A stretch of 64,000 nucleotides of DNA, from positions 36,390,297-36,454,296 of the forward strand of contig OX419335.1 of assembly GCA_948470475.1 (NCBI GenBank), written 5' to 3'. The DNA comes from Galaxea fascicularis (lineage: Eukaryota; Cnidaria; Anthozoa; Scleractinia; Euphylliidae). Within the stretch, counting starts at the first letter, position 1. Every line of letters starts with the position of its first letter. The notes under the pieces are model-generated. The model did not search any database, had not been told where the DNA came from, and saw nothing but the letters and a program-made list of their open reading frames with translations. Made by a program: the position numbers and the translations under genes. Below are positions 45,901 to 57,161 of this stretch, one piece after another.

Positions 45901-48900
45901 GTTTTATTACAGGCATTGCATTATGCAGAACTAATTGGCCATACAATTATTAAACATCCCACTAATGCCAACAGTGCATTAGTGAAGAACATCAGGGAAG
46001 TAAGTTGATTGTTGTATTTTCTATTACTACATAAGGCAGTGGTTTCAAGAGAATTTAGCGCCCTTAAGAGTTAATTTTTTTTCTTTTTGTTTTTTCATGT
46101 CTTTGTTCATCTTCAAAACACACAGTGTATTTCAATAGGCCATATTCGTATTCTCGGTATTGAACTGGATCTAGCATGAAGTGGAGGCTCTTGCAGGGGA
46201 ATCTTTTCATATGTAAATGTATTCCCCCACAAGAGTCTCCACTTCATGCTAGATCCAGTTCAATACCGAGAATATGAATATGGCCTATTTATGTATCATT
46301 TTTAAATAGGCACATTAATATTATTCTTGTTGCTGTTGGTACTAAGGGCACTGGTTTCAAGTTCTTCTCTTTTTTCAGCTCTTATCTTCAAAACGTATTT
46401 TTAATCTGTGTATCCATCAAAATAGGCAGGCAAACATTCCCCAGTCCTGGCATGTTGTACAATAATGGTCTCTTTTGTGTCCTTAGGTAATTGACAGATT
46501 AAATCCTGAGACTCAAGAAGCCAGTGAGATGATTGAGATGCTTGATAAAGTGCTGCAAGCAAAAAATGTAAGACAATGAAACATAAACATACCCGATGTC
46601 CCCATACAATTATTATTATTATTTCTTGTATACCAAATGCAATCTGCATATTGTACTTGCTGATCTAGGATTAAGATTGAGCTTAATCCGTTTTTGTTCT
46701 ATAGTCACCATCCCAAATCAGCAGTTCAGTGACAGAAAGTGAAAGTGAAGTAGAAGAGCCACTTGCGGATAGCTCAGCATCATTCTTCTCAGGGTATGAC
46801 CCATCGACAAACACCCCTCAGCATCAAGCAGAGCCAGTTAAGGAGGTTCAGCCCCAACTTTCTTACACAGAGTCATCTGTGGGTGCCCCTCCAGTGCACC
46901 AGGAACCCATGCCAGCTGATGACCATCAAGATTCTAGCAGCATGGCCACTTGCGTCACTCAGGAGACACGGTCTGGAGGAATGGAGTCACAGGCTACCCA
47001 GCCTGAGCTCCCACTTTCCGTGGTCCCACAGGCACCTGAACAAGTTCCTGCTTCTGCTCCAGCTCCCCAGCCACCATTCATTGTTCCTCGTCCACCTGTG
47101 ACTCGGCCACTTGATGGACAGATGATGGAAGAGCAGTTAGAAGCACCAGAGGAGCAGCACTTTTATGATAGCCAGTGGTCGGATGGTGCAAGATTCGAGG
47201 AGGCAAGGAAAGTTGAACCGGTGCCACTGAAAGGTAAGTCAATATCTCAGGGCTGTCACTAATTTTTGAAGTAGGTGAAGATATACAAAAAATAGCCAGG
47301 GATTTGAGTTATGGTAGCAAAGTCAACATGCTAGTTTCATATCAAAGTAGCCGGGGATATACCTCAAAATATGAGGGAAAATCCCCAGCCCTTAACGACA
47401 GCCCTGATATCTTAACATTGGCAACCCTGTAAGATGGTGGCCTTATAAATGAGAAAACATGATAATAAAGTTCATATATTTCATAGAATTCTAACTACAA
47501 AGTCTAAGGATCAGATTCTCAACATTCTGTCTGTCTGTTAGTATCTTTTTAAAATATATCAAGATTTGGTGGAGTTCTCTCTCTTTTTGTTTGCTGGGTT
47601 AGGATTACAAGGTGGTAGAGAGGTACCTTAACTTTATTTACCCATGACATCTGAATGATTGTTTCCCTTTGTAGAACCTGAGCCACCAAAGAAGGCAGAA
47701 GAAAAGCCAAAGTCACATGCTAAAAAGAAGGAGGCCAAACGCAACAGCCCGGTTAGTTTTGTACATTTTCCAGTGCATACACCTTGTGCACAGAGAATTA
47801 CTAGTGGTCATGTTGAAAGTAACTTGGAGAGTGATATCTCCGTTTAATTCACATCAGATTTATCTTTGTCAGTGCCTCATGATGTGGTTTGCCTTTTTCA
47901 GATTAGCGGTTGGCTCTCTGGGCTTCTCTCAAAGGTGATGCGTCATGGTCCAAATGAGATGATCCTTCCAGATGACACTAAGAAATCTGTAAGAGAAATG
48001 TTACAACTTGCTACATGTTGGTTGAAAGTTGTTTGTCTTAGAAATTTCATGATACTTAATAATAGGAAATAATATCTATCTTGATGCCCCTTTTCAGATC
48101 TATTGGGATGAGGAACGCAAGAGATGGGTCAACACAGAGGAGGATGAGCAGGTTTGTGATCTGACGATATTGAATTAATGGCACACTACCAGACTGCAGG
48201 ATGTATTTGACGTGATGCAGCCTGTGTGGTACTTACTGACACAAATGAAGTTTGCTTCATGGAGGAGAAAAGTGTCAAAACTTAAAGACAGATCTAGACG
48301 TTTAGGACTTTGCTCTTCTTCAGTAGATTTTAATCCTTGTTATCACAAGCAGTGTAATTTTGGAAACTTTGAAGTGACTTAAATGGGCTATGTCATGGTG
48401 ATTTTTATGTTGTGGAGGTCAGATGAAACCCAAGCACTGTCAAGTGTCAGTGCTCATAACCAAATGCCCTTACAACACCAAATGAAACAAGCTATTTTCT
48501 CAAAGGGGAAGCAAACCATACTCTGATTTCCTCAGCACAAGAGGAGAACTTGAAAACGTCTGCCCAATTTTTTTCAAGTTGCAATCCGTTTCAATCCTTG
48601 ACATCCTAATCTAAAAAGGCTCAATTCTCGTTTTGCTAAACTGGGAAAATAATTTCAAAGAAAACTGAACCATTATTTGTGAGTTTGCTTTGCTTCCAAT
48701 AACTGTTTCAGCTTCTCAAAGTACAGTTCCTCTAATGTTATGTAACGTCTCTCTTGTTCTACAGGCTAAGGCGCCCCCACCCCCTCCACCCACAGACATG
48801 CAGCTTGATGCTGGTAGGCCGCCAATGATGCCTCTTAGTAATGCTGCCACTGCAGGTATGCCCTCAGCTCAAAACAGTAAATCATTAATTTTTATGCCCT

Positions 48901-51900
48901 GCTAAGTGGGGAACTCGAACACTAATTATGGTCAGAATTAGATCTAAGATCAGGGCTACGGTCAGATGGCTTAACAGAGATGTATAGTATTTGCGAAAAC
49001 AAGAAGTATACAAGCTTGGCTTGAAATTGCCCAGTGAGCACACTGCCCAGGAGGGAGCAACACGTGCTACTGTAAGGTACTTCATGTGTCTGGTCCATGG
49101 ATCTTTGTAGCTCAAAGCTTCATCTCCATGAGAACTTACGTTGGGTGAAATGCTAGTTCTGAGTTTATATAGAGGGTATATCCACTTAAAATAATTACTG
49201 ACTCCACTTGCGGCTTCACTTTCATTGCGCACTGTGGAAAGCACAGTTTACGGCCCAGGCAACCTTCCTCTCAAAGAATTGTTCGCACAGTTTCAGTTTG
49301 TCTTCATCCTGACATTCGGTATATTCTGTGCTTGTGTTTATCCTAGGTGTTACAACTCAAGGTGATGGTGGACCTGTTTCAACACCATTCAGCCCACCTT
49401 CTGTTCCAGCTCCTGGTTTCACTCAGCCAGTGGCTCCTGGAGGTATCCCTGCTGGCATGGCCACACCTCCTACAGTGTCTAAATTCTCTAGGAAGGCGTA
49501 TGGTAGGGGCAGGCTAGGTGAGTTACTGTATTAATCCCAGACGCAAGCCTTAGAGCAGAAGTACATTTATTCAGTGGCTTTCAAAATGATGACTTTGAAA
49601 CAGCTTGTCCCTTTGAGAGCTTGATTTTCTTATGAGTGAGGACTTAGAAAACTATCTCAAATCATTTCGGGGGTGACTGACATTAAAGCTTATTGTTGGA
49701 CATAACTCTTGTCAGCTGATGTTGACATAGTGATTTTGAGAGATCCGGAAGTCTGGTTTTTGTAGTTAGCACTGAATGTAGAAGTTTTTGTGCAATACAG
49801 TTGAAAGTCAAAAGGCACTACCGAACGGAAATAATATTCGGTGCTAAGAACTCCAAGTTGATAGGATTCAAAACCTAACAGTTATAATTTTGTTTCCTTT
49901 CTTTCTTTTTAGCTAAGAAGTATGTAGATGTGCTCAATCCCTCTGGACAGAGCTCTAATGGACCTGCCATGCTTCCAAGTAGTCTTCTACCAACATTCCC
50001 GGGCCCCACTTCAGAATTTAACCCAGCTAACTTATTCGTTCCTGCTCCAGTCAGTGGTATGTATTAATAACTGTAGCCACTCTCAAGTCTCTAAAGTGAC
50101 ACTGTTTAAAGCTAATGGCTCTTCTCTGTTTTGTCCATTTTATTTGTTTCGTTTGATTTGATCTGTGTAAGGACAAAATTAAATGGTAAAAGCCAAAGCT
50201 AAAAAGTCAGAGGACTCTTTTATAGAGTCAAAACGAAGTTAGGTGATAGTTTTTAGTTCCTATAAAGAGGTGAGGCTGGACTCTTGTTCCAAATCGAAGA
50301 TAACTTATTTGTTACTTGTTACAGCTTCTGATGACACAAGTGACACATTACCCACTGCTGAGCCCGTTGTTGGTAACCCTGGGTCTCGACCATCATCACG
50401 GTAAGTTCAACGAGCACCTCATCATTAAGGTTTTCCAACCAAAATGGTGTCCATCCATTGTTTGGAAAAACTGAAGAACAACTCCCCCGCAAATCTGTCT
50501 GCCGACTCTCGGCAAATGGCCAGTCGACAAGCGGCCGACAGTCGACAAACAAACGACCAACAGATGGCCAACTGTTCCCCGGAATTAGCTGTAGTTTTTC
50601 TTTCATTGTGATATCGCCTATTTGTGGCAGCAGTTCGCAAAAGAAAATCAGTCATTTTTATAAATCCATTTTATTCGTCTTTTTTTAGAAATGATAATGA
50701 GGATGGTGGCGATCAGCAGTCTCAGGTAATGACTGGTTTAGTCATGTTACTATTAATTTGCCCTAACTGAAGGGTGGAATTTTTACTTTACCACCAGTAT
50801 CAAGAGGCGTTCAAGGTCCCCTCGCACCGTTCGTCGTTGGCCAACTGCACACTCACACACACACGCCACGGACTAAAAATCTCTTATTTCAGCTTGCATT
50901 CTGATCAGCGATGGGCACAAGCTATCAGAAAGCTTTTAAAAAGTTTTTAAAAATTGATGAAGTCTTTAAATGCGAACAGTGGAGTGAGCTTGACAATAAT
51001 TCAGGCTTAAGTCAGTAAAACGTGTCTTTCACAGCGTGCTAAGTTTTTTTGTTGTTTCAGATAAACCCATGTTAAACTGTTAACTTAAATCACACCTATT
51101 TAATCATGTTCTTGCCATTAAAGTTTAAATGTCTTACAAATTATTTTGATTGCTAAACAAACACGGTGCCAAAAAGGAGTGCTTGAGTTCATATCTCGTT
51201 GTAGTTTTTGTGTTTGCTCTTGCTTAGGGGACCCGGAATGTGTTTGCACTGTTGCACAACCAATTATTGTACACTGTTTGTCTAAACCAGCACGTTTCAC
51301 TTTCAGCACTCTCGGTCAAGTTCAGTTTCCCTCACCTCGGCTGAAGTGCGTAGCTACATGATGCCGCAGGTATTTCACTGCATTCTGCCTAGTTAGCGGA
51401 GATTAGGCAGATACAGTGAAACAAAGTTTCGCCAGTTTCTTAGAGGCTTTCCACTGGGCTGGTGTAGTCTAGACTAGACTAGACTAGACTAGACTAGACG
51501 AGACGTGATTAGTACAGTGTGGAGTAAAATTAATTAGATCAGACTAGATTAGTCCGGATTGTGAAAAAAAATTAGCCTTGACTTGATGCAACCAAATCTG
51601 CTAGTCTAGAGCAAATCAGGATTGATTAGGATAGATTATACTTGACTAGTTTTTTGTAGTTTATACAATATTAGACTAGTAAGGATAAATTCAGAGCTTA
51701 CAAGATCAGTGTAAGGTTATGGAGTTGGACCAGCTTTCACAATCATTACACTATGTTTAAAGTTAGACGCACTTGAACATAACTGAAACTGCACTTGTAA
51801 CGAGATTAACATTCCCAAAGTTACTAACGATTGGTTTAACCTTGAGATATCCACTTTCTACTAAATTCAACTTTAGGAACAGTCTTTGTTGCTCAATCTC

Positions 51901-52573
51901 AGCCATCACCTTATTGACGCAAATAATGCCCATAACAACACACGTCAAAGCCGCCCTGCTACTAACTTCTCACGATAAATCAAACCTCACAAAACAACTT
52001 AAACTGAAATATGTAAAGTTCCAGAGTTGTAACAATAGTTTCAGAGTGCATTCATGACCTAAGATCAAATGGTTCAGTATGGAATACCACGAGGTCATTA
52101 TCGTGAGGTATCACGATCGTATACTGACGCTCGCAGCTTTGATGTTCTGCATGATCCCAGGTTCGAATTTAGATGGATAATTTCCATTTTTTTAATCATA
52201 AGGTATGTCCCTGCCTCAAACTCTTTGCATTTTTGTCAAGAGTGGCCTATTGAACAGTTGTGTGCTTGAGTAAAAGCGAGGCTAACACAAACCTCAGTGT
52301 TTTACTATGACGAGGTGGAAGTTACATTTGACAAACAGCGAGGCGGTTTTTATCAAAACAAAGCGAACTCCATCTCCGCTTCAACTTGAAAGCTTGGTCG
52401 CTGAGTCAATCTTGTCCTTAAAACTCATGTTATGTTTCCTTCCTTAGGCACCAGACCCTCCTCCTCCTCCTCAGAATGTAGCTCCTGTTTTCTATGATCC
52501 GTCTTCGTTCACCCAGCCTAGGACCCAGGCCACGCCGAGGAAATCCCGGTATCCTGGGCAACTTAGAAAGTGA
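24907..52573 (+). CDS. SEC16: SEC16 COPII coat scaffold, complete, 34 exons
   Basis: SEC16 marks ER exit sites and scaffolds Sar1, Sec23/24 and Sec13/31 for COPII budding. Exons: 24907-24949, 25675-25732, 26184-26253, 29518-29613, 30182-30370, 31206-33054, 33414-33610, 34043-34624, 35374-35449, 36132-37715, 38232-38380, 38740-38798, 39704-39833, 40225-40392, 41400-41497, 41743-41824, 42374-42479, 42570-42681, 43261-43315, 43703-43759, 44550-44603, 45913-45999, 46487-46567, 46705-47233, 47675-47751, 47902-47988, 48098-48151, 48765-48855, 49347-49517, 49913-50056, 50325-50400, 50689-50725, 51307-51369, 52448-52573. They join in phase to 2478 residues. Order: acidic Pro/Gln-rich N-terminus, repeat exon, Arg/Tyr-rich patch, central domain (about 1582-1994), Pro-rich linker, C-terminal blocks SIYWDEERKRWVN and KKYVDVLNPSG. 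One-to-one vertebrate paralog (SEC16A or B) not resolved; length and C-terminus favour the long A type. Confidence 0.95.
31542..33054 (+). repeat. SEC16 exon 6 protein repeat: about 11 units of roughly 54 residues
   Basis: Within the 1.85-kb exon, units follow the pattern APAQNYWTP-VPSQQEM-SSPAQLFADNGEYPP-DQKE...SFQQVGPAT. Full units are 50-55 residues; at least two are shortened (around 31880-31925 and 32415-32500). The DNA also repeats (for example 'tgctcagctgtttgctgata'), so the array arose by tandem duplication. First and last units are most diverged, the usual decay pattern. The array lies in the disordered N-terminal part, outside the conserved SEC16 domain. Opposite-strand open frames here are shadows. 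Confidence 0.9.
35560..35905. repeat. Dispersed repeat fragment in SEC16 intron 9
   Basis: The stretch starting near 'cttaagcaacgaggatggcaatggcaacgagaatgccacc' reads like an old dispersed repeat common in coral introns. It has no exon features and gives spurious open frames on both strands. Identification is from memory of the motif only. Confidence 0.4.
37000..37440 (+). other. Arg/Tyr/Asp-rich low-complexity segment of SEC16 exon 10
   Basis: Codes for about 145 residues dominated by R, Y, D and S, with repeats of the type YDRR, DSY and RRGYD. The family has an Arg-rich region before the central domain that helps bind ER exit sites, so this segment sits in the expected place. Its Tyr/Arg richness also resembles sequences prone to condensate formation; that role is inferred. 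Confidence 0.8.
39970..40138 (-). repeat. tRNA-derived SINE in SEC16 intron 13
   Basis: Read on the minus strand, the sequence begins AGCAGGGTTGGCTCAGTGGT, with an A-box-like start, and continues to 'cccaggtttgattacc', a B-box-like stretch. The body is 'cagcctcatgttatgtgggctg'. The head is tRNA-like but not a good cloverleaf, as expected for a SINE. Confidence 0.7.
42965..43123. repeat. Foldback element in SEC16 intron 18
   Basis: The left arm 'atatcacattaaaaacaacg...agggcctt' is matched by the inverted right arm 'aaggcccttgaaaacactca...tttttaatgtgatat' (about 52-bp arms, few mismatches). An inner pair 'attaaatgattc'/'gaatcatttaat' makes a second stem. Confidence 0.75.
44904..45785. mobile_element. 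882-bp element with 41-bp terminal inverted repeats, SEC16 intron 21
   Basis: The termini start TGTGTGGTTCCAGAAAATAT and run through a C/G homopolymer to 'acggaaga', matching inverted over about 41 bp. Further inside are G/C-rich subterminal stretches. The DNA just outside ('attggctgataaaa' left, 'ttttgtcagccaat' right) is also inverted, so the element may sit inside or extend an older palindrome. No transposase frame. Relatives of the terminus occur at 12334, about 39594-39670 and 57014. No target duplication was recognised. Confidence 0.7.
46135..46288. repeat. 154-bp foldback element, copy 2
   Basis: Same family as 8511-8664: same length, same ends (ATAGGCC...GGCCTAT), same loop. It differs at a handful of bases, several of them changed on only one arm. 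Lies in SEC16 intron 22, so it is transcribed with the pre-mRNA. Confidence 0.85.
51472..51502. repeat. (CTAGA)n microsatellite, SEC16 intron 33
   Basis: About six uninterrupted pentamers. Degenerate 'ctaga/attag' copies extend to roughly 51680. Confidence 0.85.
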
Positions 52574-52776
52574 ACAATTATTTAAAATCTAAAAATTTTC
52601 TTAAGGACTGAAGACTTGAACAGTTGTCTCTAAATTTTCTTTTGTGAAGCTTTATTGAGATTCTCTTTCTGCATTACAATGAATTATATTTAATATGGTT
52701 TATATTTCTCAGAGGAAATTTAAAATTGCTCTTCTTTTTGGGTATTTGCTTCATCCTTGAATTTCTAGCTGATCTT

Positions 52777-52782
52777 AATAAA
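52777..52782 (+). terminator. Candidate poly(A) signal AATAAA for SEC16
   Basis: First canonical hexamer after the stop codon (about 204 bp downstream), followed by T-rich sequence from 52795. Use is inferred. Confidence 0.55.
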
Positions 52783-53499
52783 GCTTCACAATTTTATTTA
52801 TTTTTTTCTTCCATTCTCCATTTTCAATATACTTTCAAAAAATTATAATTTCAATAATTCCTTTTTTTTTTATTTCTTTGAAGGACAGGGCTTAGTTTGC
52901 AAACCCTTTCTCTTTTTTCTTTGTTTTTTCCTGAGTTTTATTGTGGATCTCGGGATTAAAATATCCACTTTTTATTAGAAACTTTAGACAACTGTTTAAG
53001 TTTCAGTCCTATTAGGACAAAACTCTTATGGATGTAGTTAAATTTTATGAGGGGGGATATTTAAATTAATTACAAATGTATTAATTAGCGAGTGCCGTGC
53101 AAGAATGCTTGCCCTTTCTGTTTTTCTGTCATTTTTCTTTTCCCTAAGAAATCAGCCAGATTGTCGATTCCTATTCATTCTTTTGGTGGTATTTGCTTGG
53201 AACCATATGATTATTTGTGACTTATTTGTGACTCATTTGTGACTTAACTTTTTAGAATTCTTCGTCGCTTAGACACTGCAGCACAGCCATAATCCTATCT
53301 ATTTTCCATTTTTTTTTCTTAATTCTGAAAGCGATGGTTACAAATAAGAGTAGTGTTTCGTTAGTAGATGTATAAGAATAAATTAAATACCTGCTCTCGT
53401 TTACTCTCAAAACTGCCTTATGTACCGTTTCATTGTTTCCTCAATTACTTTACTATAACTAATCACAGCTGTTTATTTTCTATTTTGTCGCCTTGTAAC

Positions 53500-54200
53500 G
53501 TAGCAACGATAGCCTATATTTGCGCTTAAGACGACCTGCAAATCTGAAAATGTCATTTCAATCTTAAGATCACATACCCTTTCCACATTCGTGTAGTATT
53601 ACCCTTTAACATTAACATTGACACTAATTTTTTGTTTTTCTTACACCTTATAGCGTAGCTTCGAACGCTAATATTTTTTCGTGTTACGATCTCCAAATCT
53701 AAAAAACTAAGATCACGTTCCCTTTCCACATGCCTGTAGTATTACCCTTGGCAACTAAAAACATATACACTAATTTTTTGTGTTTTTTGACACCTTATAG
53801 CATAGCTACGAACGCTTATATTTTTTCGTGTTACGATCTCCAAATCTAAAAAACTAAGATCACGTTCCCTTTCCACATGCCTGTAGTATTGCCCTTGGCA
53901 ACTAAAAACATACTCACTAATTTTTTGTGTTTTTTGACACCTTATAGCATAGCTACGAACGCTTATATTTTTTCGTGTTACGATCTCCAAATTTAAAAAA
54001 CTAAAGCTACGTGCCGTCTTCGATTCTCAAAGCCACTTTTTAAAGTACTGTTGCATTTTTTTCGTCATGCACTTTCTTTGAAATAACTTAGTAAAAACAT
54101 TTAGTAATTTAATTTTTGCTTCCTTCTAGTATAGCTACGAACGGCCTTGTGTTTGCATTTTAGGATCCACAAATCTGAAAATGTCTTTCGAATCATAACA
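53500..54200. repeat. Tandem repeat, 147-bp period, about 3 good and 2 decayed copies
   Basis: The marker 'agctacgaacgcttatatttt' and its variants begin at 53653, 53800 and 53947, exactly 147 bp apart. Diverged copies lie at about 53506 and 54129. Open frames on the minus strand repeat with the unit and are not genes. Confidence 0.85.
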
Positions 54201-54307
54201 TCACAATTCTTTTTACATTGGTGCCCTTTGTTCTGTTTAAAAAAGCCAGCGCTATTGCGGTTCCTGCAAGCGGAGTCGATCGGTTCAGCGAGGGCCCGAC
54301 CCTCCTC

Positions 54308-54525
54308 CATGTTGGATGATTTTGTCTCGTCAGTTCTCCCAACATGGCGGAGGTTGCGACCTCATGTTGGATGATTTTGTCTCGTTAGTTCTCCCAACAT
54401 GGCGGCGGTTGTGACCTCGTGTTGGATGATTATGTCTCGTGAGTTCTCCCAACATGGCGGCGGTTACGACCTCATGTTGGATGATTTTGTCTCGTTAGTT
54501 CTCCCAACATGACGGGCATTGCAAT
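54308..54525. repeat. Tandem repeat, 55-56-bp period, four copies
   Basis: Copies of 'atgttggatgattttgtctc' followed by 'gttctcccaacatggcgg' start at 54308, 54364, 54419 and 54474. The unit contains the inverted pair 'ccatgttgg/ccaacatgg', so each copy can form a small hairpin. Confidence 0.85.
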
Positions 54526-56600
54526 CCTCGTCCAGCGATGTGATCCTCTCGCCATTCCTGAGTGCTCGTTCATTCACACCCAATCAGGTTGGACGTCTGT
54601 ATTACTTCCGTCCCTTAGTTTAGCTGATGAGCTTCTCCGTGCTTTCAAACCAGATCGCGACTGGTTTGTTTGCCTTCTCTCGCAACTAGATTGGGGGGCA
54701 AAATCTTTCTCTTTTTCCAGTTGCCTCAACTTGGTTACTGGGCTTTCGCTGCATTCCAACCTGTTCGCGACAGGTTCTGCAATCTCTCAGTAACCCGGTT
54801 GGGCGGCTGATTCTATCGGTGCGGTTTCTCCGTTGTAGCTACTGAGCTCTTCAGTGCTTCACACCTGTTCGCGACAGGCGTGCTTGCCATCTCTCAGTAG
54901 TTGCATTGGAGGACAAAATCTTTCTCTTTTTTCCAGTTATCCCATTTGGTTGCTGAGCTTTCAGTGCATTCAGTCCAGGTCGCGACTGGGTTGTTTGCCA
55001 TCTCTCAGTGGCCAGATTGGATAACTATCTCTTTCACTTCTGGTTAGTTCTCCTAACCTGGTTGGGTGCTTTAAAACCTTTCGATATCTTGTGGCACGTA
55101 TGTTGGTGTCTATGTAGGGCCATCGTGGTTTTGTCCGCGGGAATTGCAGTGCAACTCGAACCCGCGTTTGTCAAGAACTGCTGGTTTTTTTTCTTCAGGA
55201 CAGAGGGCCTCTTTGATGATTGCCAATAGTTTCTCGCACTTGTTTGTCACCAAATTAATACCTGTCATTCATAATTGACATTTTTACGTGGTAGCAATGT
55301 CGACGTGAGGCTGTTAGATTTTGTTGGTTTTTCTAACTTTCTTTCATTGCTTTCAGAGTAATTCGTAATTTGAAACAAAACAACTTTCAGCACTACTACT
55401 TCAATAATCAACCAACTCTTACACTTATAAAGACTTGCGAATACCTGATATTTATTTGTAATATTTTCCTCCTCGTAGCTATGCTGTAAACTTTTGCATC
55501 AGTTATTAGTTTCAGAATAACTCGGAATTTAAGTAACCAACTTTTGAACATTTGGACCTTCGAAACCTGACGCTTTTCCCTTCGTAGCTCTGTGGTTGGC
55601 ATGTGGATTTTGTTAGTTCTGCGGCTTGTTTCTTTCGTTCAGAATATTTCGCAATTCAAAACGCCTTCCACTCCTAAAACTAACCAATGCTCAACTGAGG
55701 CAGTTCCTTTCTTTGCCTTCAAAATAACTTTTAATTTACGGAACGCTGCACTTCTGTAGCGTTACGAATACCCCTCGATAGTCATTCTTGGCGTTCCTTG
55801 CTAACGTTGCTACGTTACAGGTCGTTACATTGTATGTTACTTTAGTTTAGCTCTTTCATCGTTTCGTCGTTAGCTTTCTTCTATCGCTCTCAGTACAACT
55901 CAATAACTATCAATAGAAAGAAGCTGGAGCCACCTTTTAATGAGTTAATAATCTTCACTCTGATTCCTGAGTGTTTTCGTGTGTGTGTGTGACAATCTGG
56001 CATCTGGCCTCGTAAAACTTTCCATTATGTTTCGGGTAGCAAAACTTATATAGGGCTGAAATCTGCACTTGTATTAGAAATAAAAGATAATAAGCACTCC
56101 GTCACTTTTGTCTTTATTTTTGTGTATTTGATCTCTAATTTAATGGCAGTATCCTCAGTAATCACAAACCACACGCTTTGCTCTTCCGCACAGAGGTTTT
56201 GTTTTGTATTCGCCCTTCATTTGTAACAGTGTATTAATTTCCGATATCTCTTTTTATCAACCTCTCTCACTACTCGCTCACTTAACCAGTCCATACTAAC
56301 CAAAAAGTACAGAGCTGGGCGGTGTTCCAGTGAGAAACTGATGAGAGCAGTCCCCGGTCAAAGACCTTACAAGATCCCCCGATCTACATGATCCGACAGA
56401 TAACCCTTTAACCTGAGATAAGCATCGAACTCCTCCTTGTAATATCAACGCTTTATTAAACAGAGTGGTCACGAGAATTAAGGACAGGATCCCACAAGAT
56501 GAATGTGCTTGATATTTTAACGTCTCCCCACTACTTCTATAGGAAATGTGTAGGGACAACAAATGAGAATTTAAATTTTGATCTTAGGGGTTGAAGGGTA
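54526..56600. other. Gene-free region with degenerate repeats
   Basis: From about 54550 to 55030 a loose repeat with 'cgcgactgg(t)tgtttgcc' and 'ctcagtag' motifs recurs every 120-160 bp. Beyond that is AT-rich unique sequence with no supported gene. Confidence 0.5.
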
Positions 56601-56810
56601 AGGGCTGGTTCACACTTTGACATAAGCATAAGAATATGTGTGAACCGGGGTTATATAAGCATAAGCATAAGCATAAACACAAGGAATGGAAAACTTCCAT
56701 TCCTTGTGCTTATGCTCATGTAACCCCGGTTCACACATATATTTTTCTTATGCTTATGTTTATGCTTATGCTTATGCTTAGGTGCTTATGTCAAAGTGTG
56801 AACCAGCCCT
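56601..56810. repeat. 210-bp palindromic element with internal ATAAGC repeats
   Basis: It begins AGGGCTGGTTCACACTTTGA and ends with its exact complement at 56810. Both arms contain the hexamer 'cataag' in tandem and the block 'gtgtgaaccggggttat'. The centre is around 'ggaaaacttcc'. Non-coding MITE-like element; no clear target duplication. Confidence 0.8.
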
Positions 56811-57161
56811 AAACAGACAATTTGTAATGGTTTGGTGTGCGCATTGGGAATTTCACCTGTTGGAATCCCGAGTGGTTTATAATCCATTTTCTGAGTTCAG
56901 TGACTCATATCCGCTTTTATTTTATCAAAGTAGCAGGCTTCCAACCTTCGTAGACGCAAAAGCTTTTTTTCTTTGAAGTCAGTAACAAACGTTAGCGATT
57001 CGAGATTATAACAAATGTGTGGTTCCAGAAAATATCCAGGTATGCATATGTTATGCAATTGCACGATAAAAAATTATAACGGTAGAACGGTTAAATTTAA
57101 AATCGTCTTAAATTCCTTGCAATACATTCCCTGTATTCAATCCACTGTACATATTTTAATA

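Larger units (their letters stand above)
38232..46567 (+). other. SEC16 central conserved domain (ACE1-like fold), exons 11-23
   Basis: Thirteen small exons encode residues about 1582-1994. The block starts YRVQHPLVKFSGGKLLSLIGG and reaches EVIKLFPGPLSR. Helices follow, with VWKILANLVKHNG, ALEYCMRTGLWGHAMLLASKMD, RTVYDHLSGRQP, CLGDTL, EAHLCYLLAGEHFGY, and the end ALHYAELIGHTIIKHP. In yeast and human this domain forms the ancestral coatomer element that pairs with Sec13. Conservation is much higher than in the flanking exons. Confidence 0.9.
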
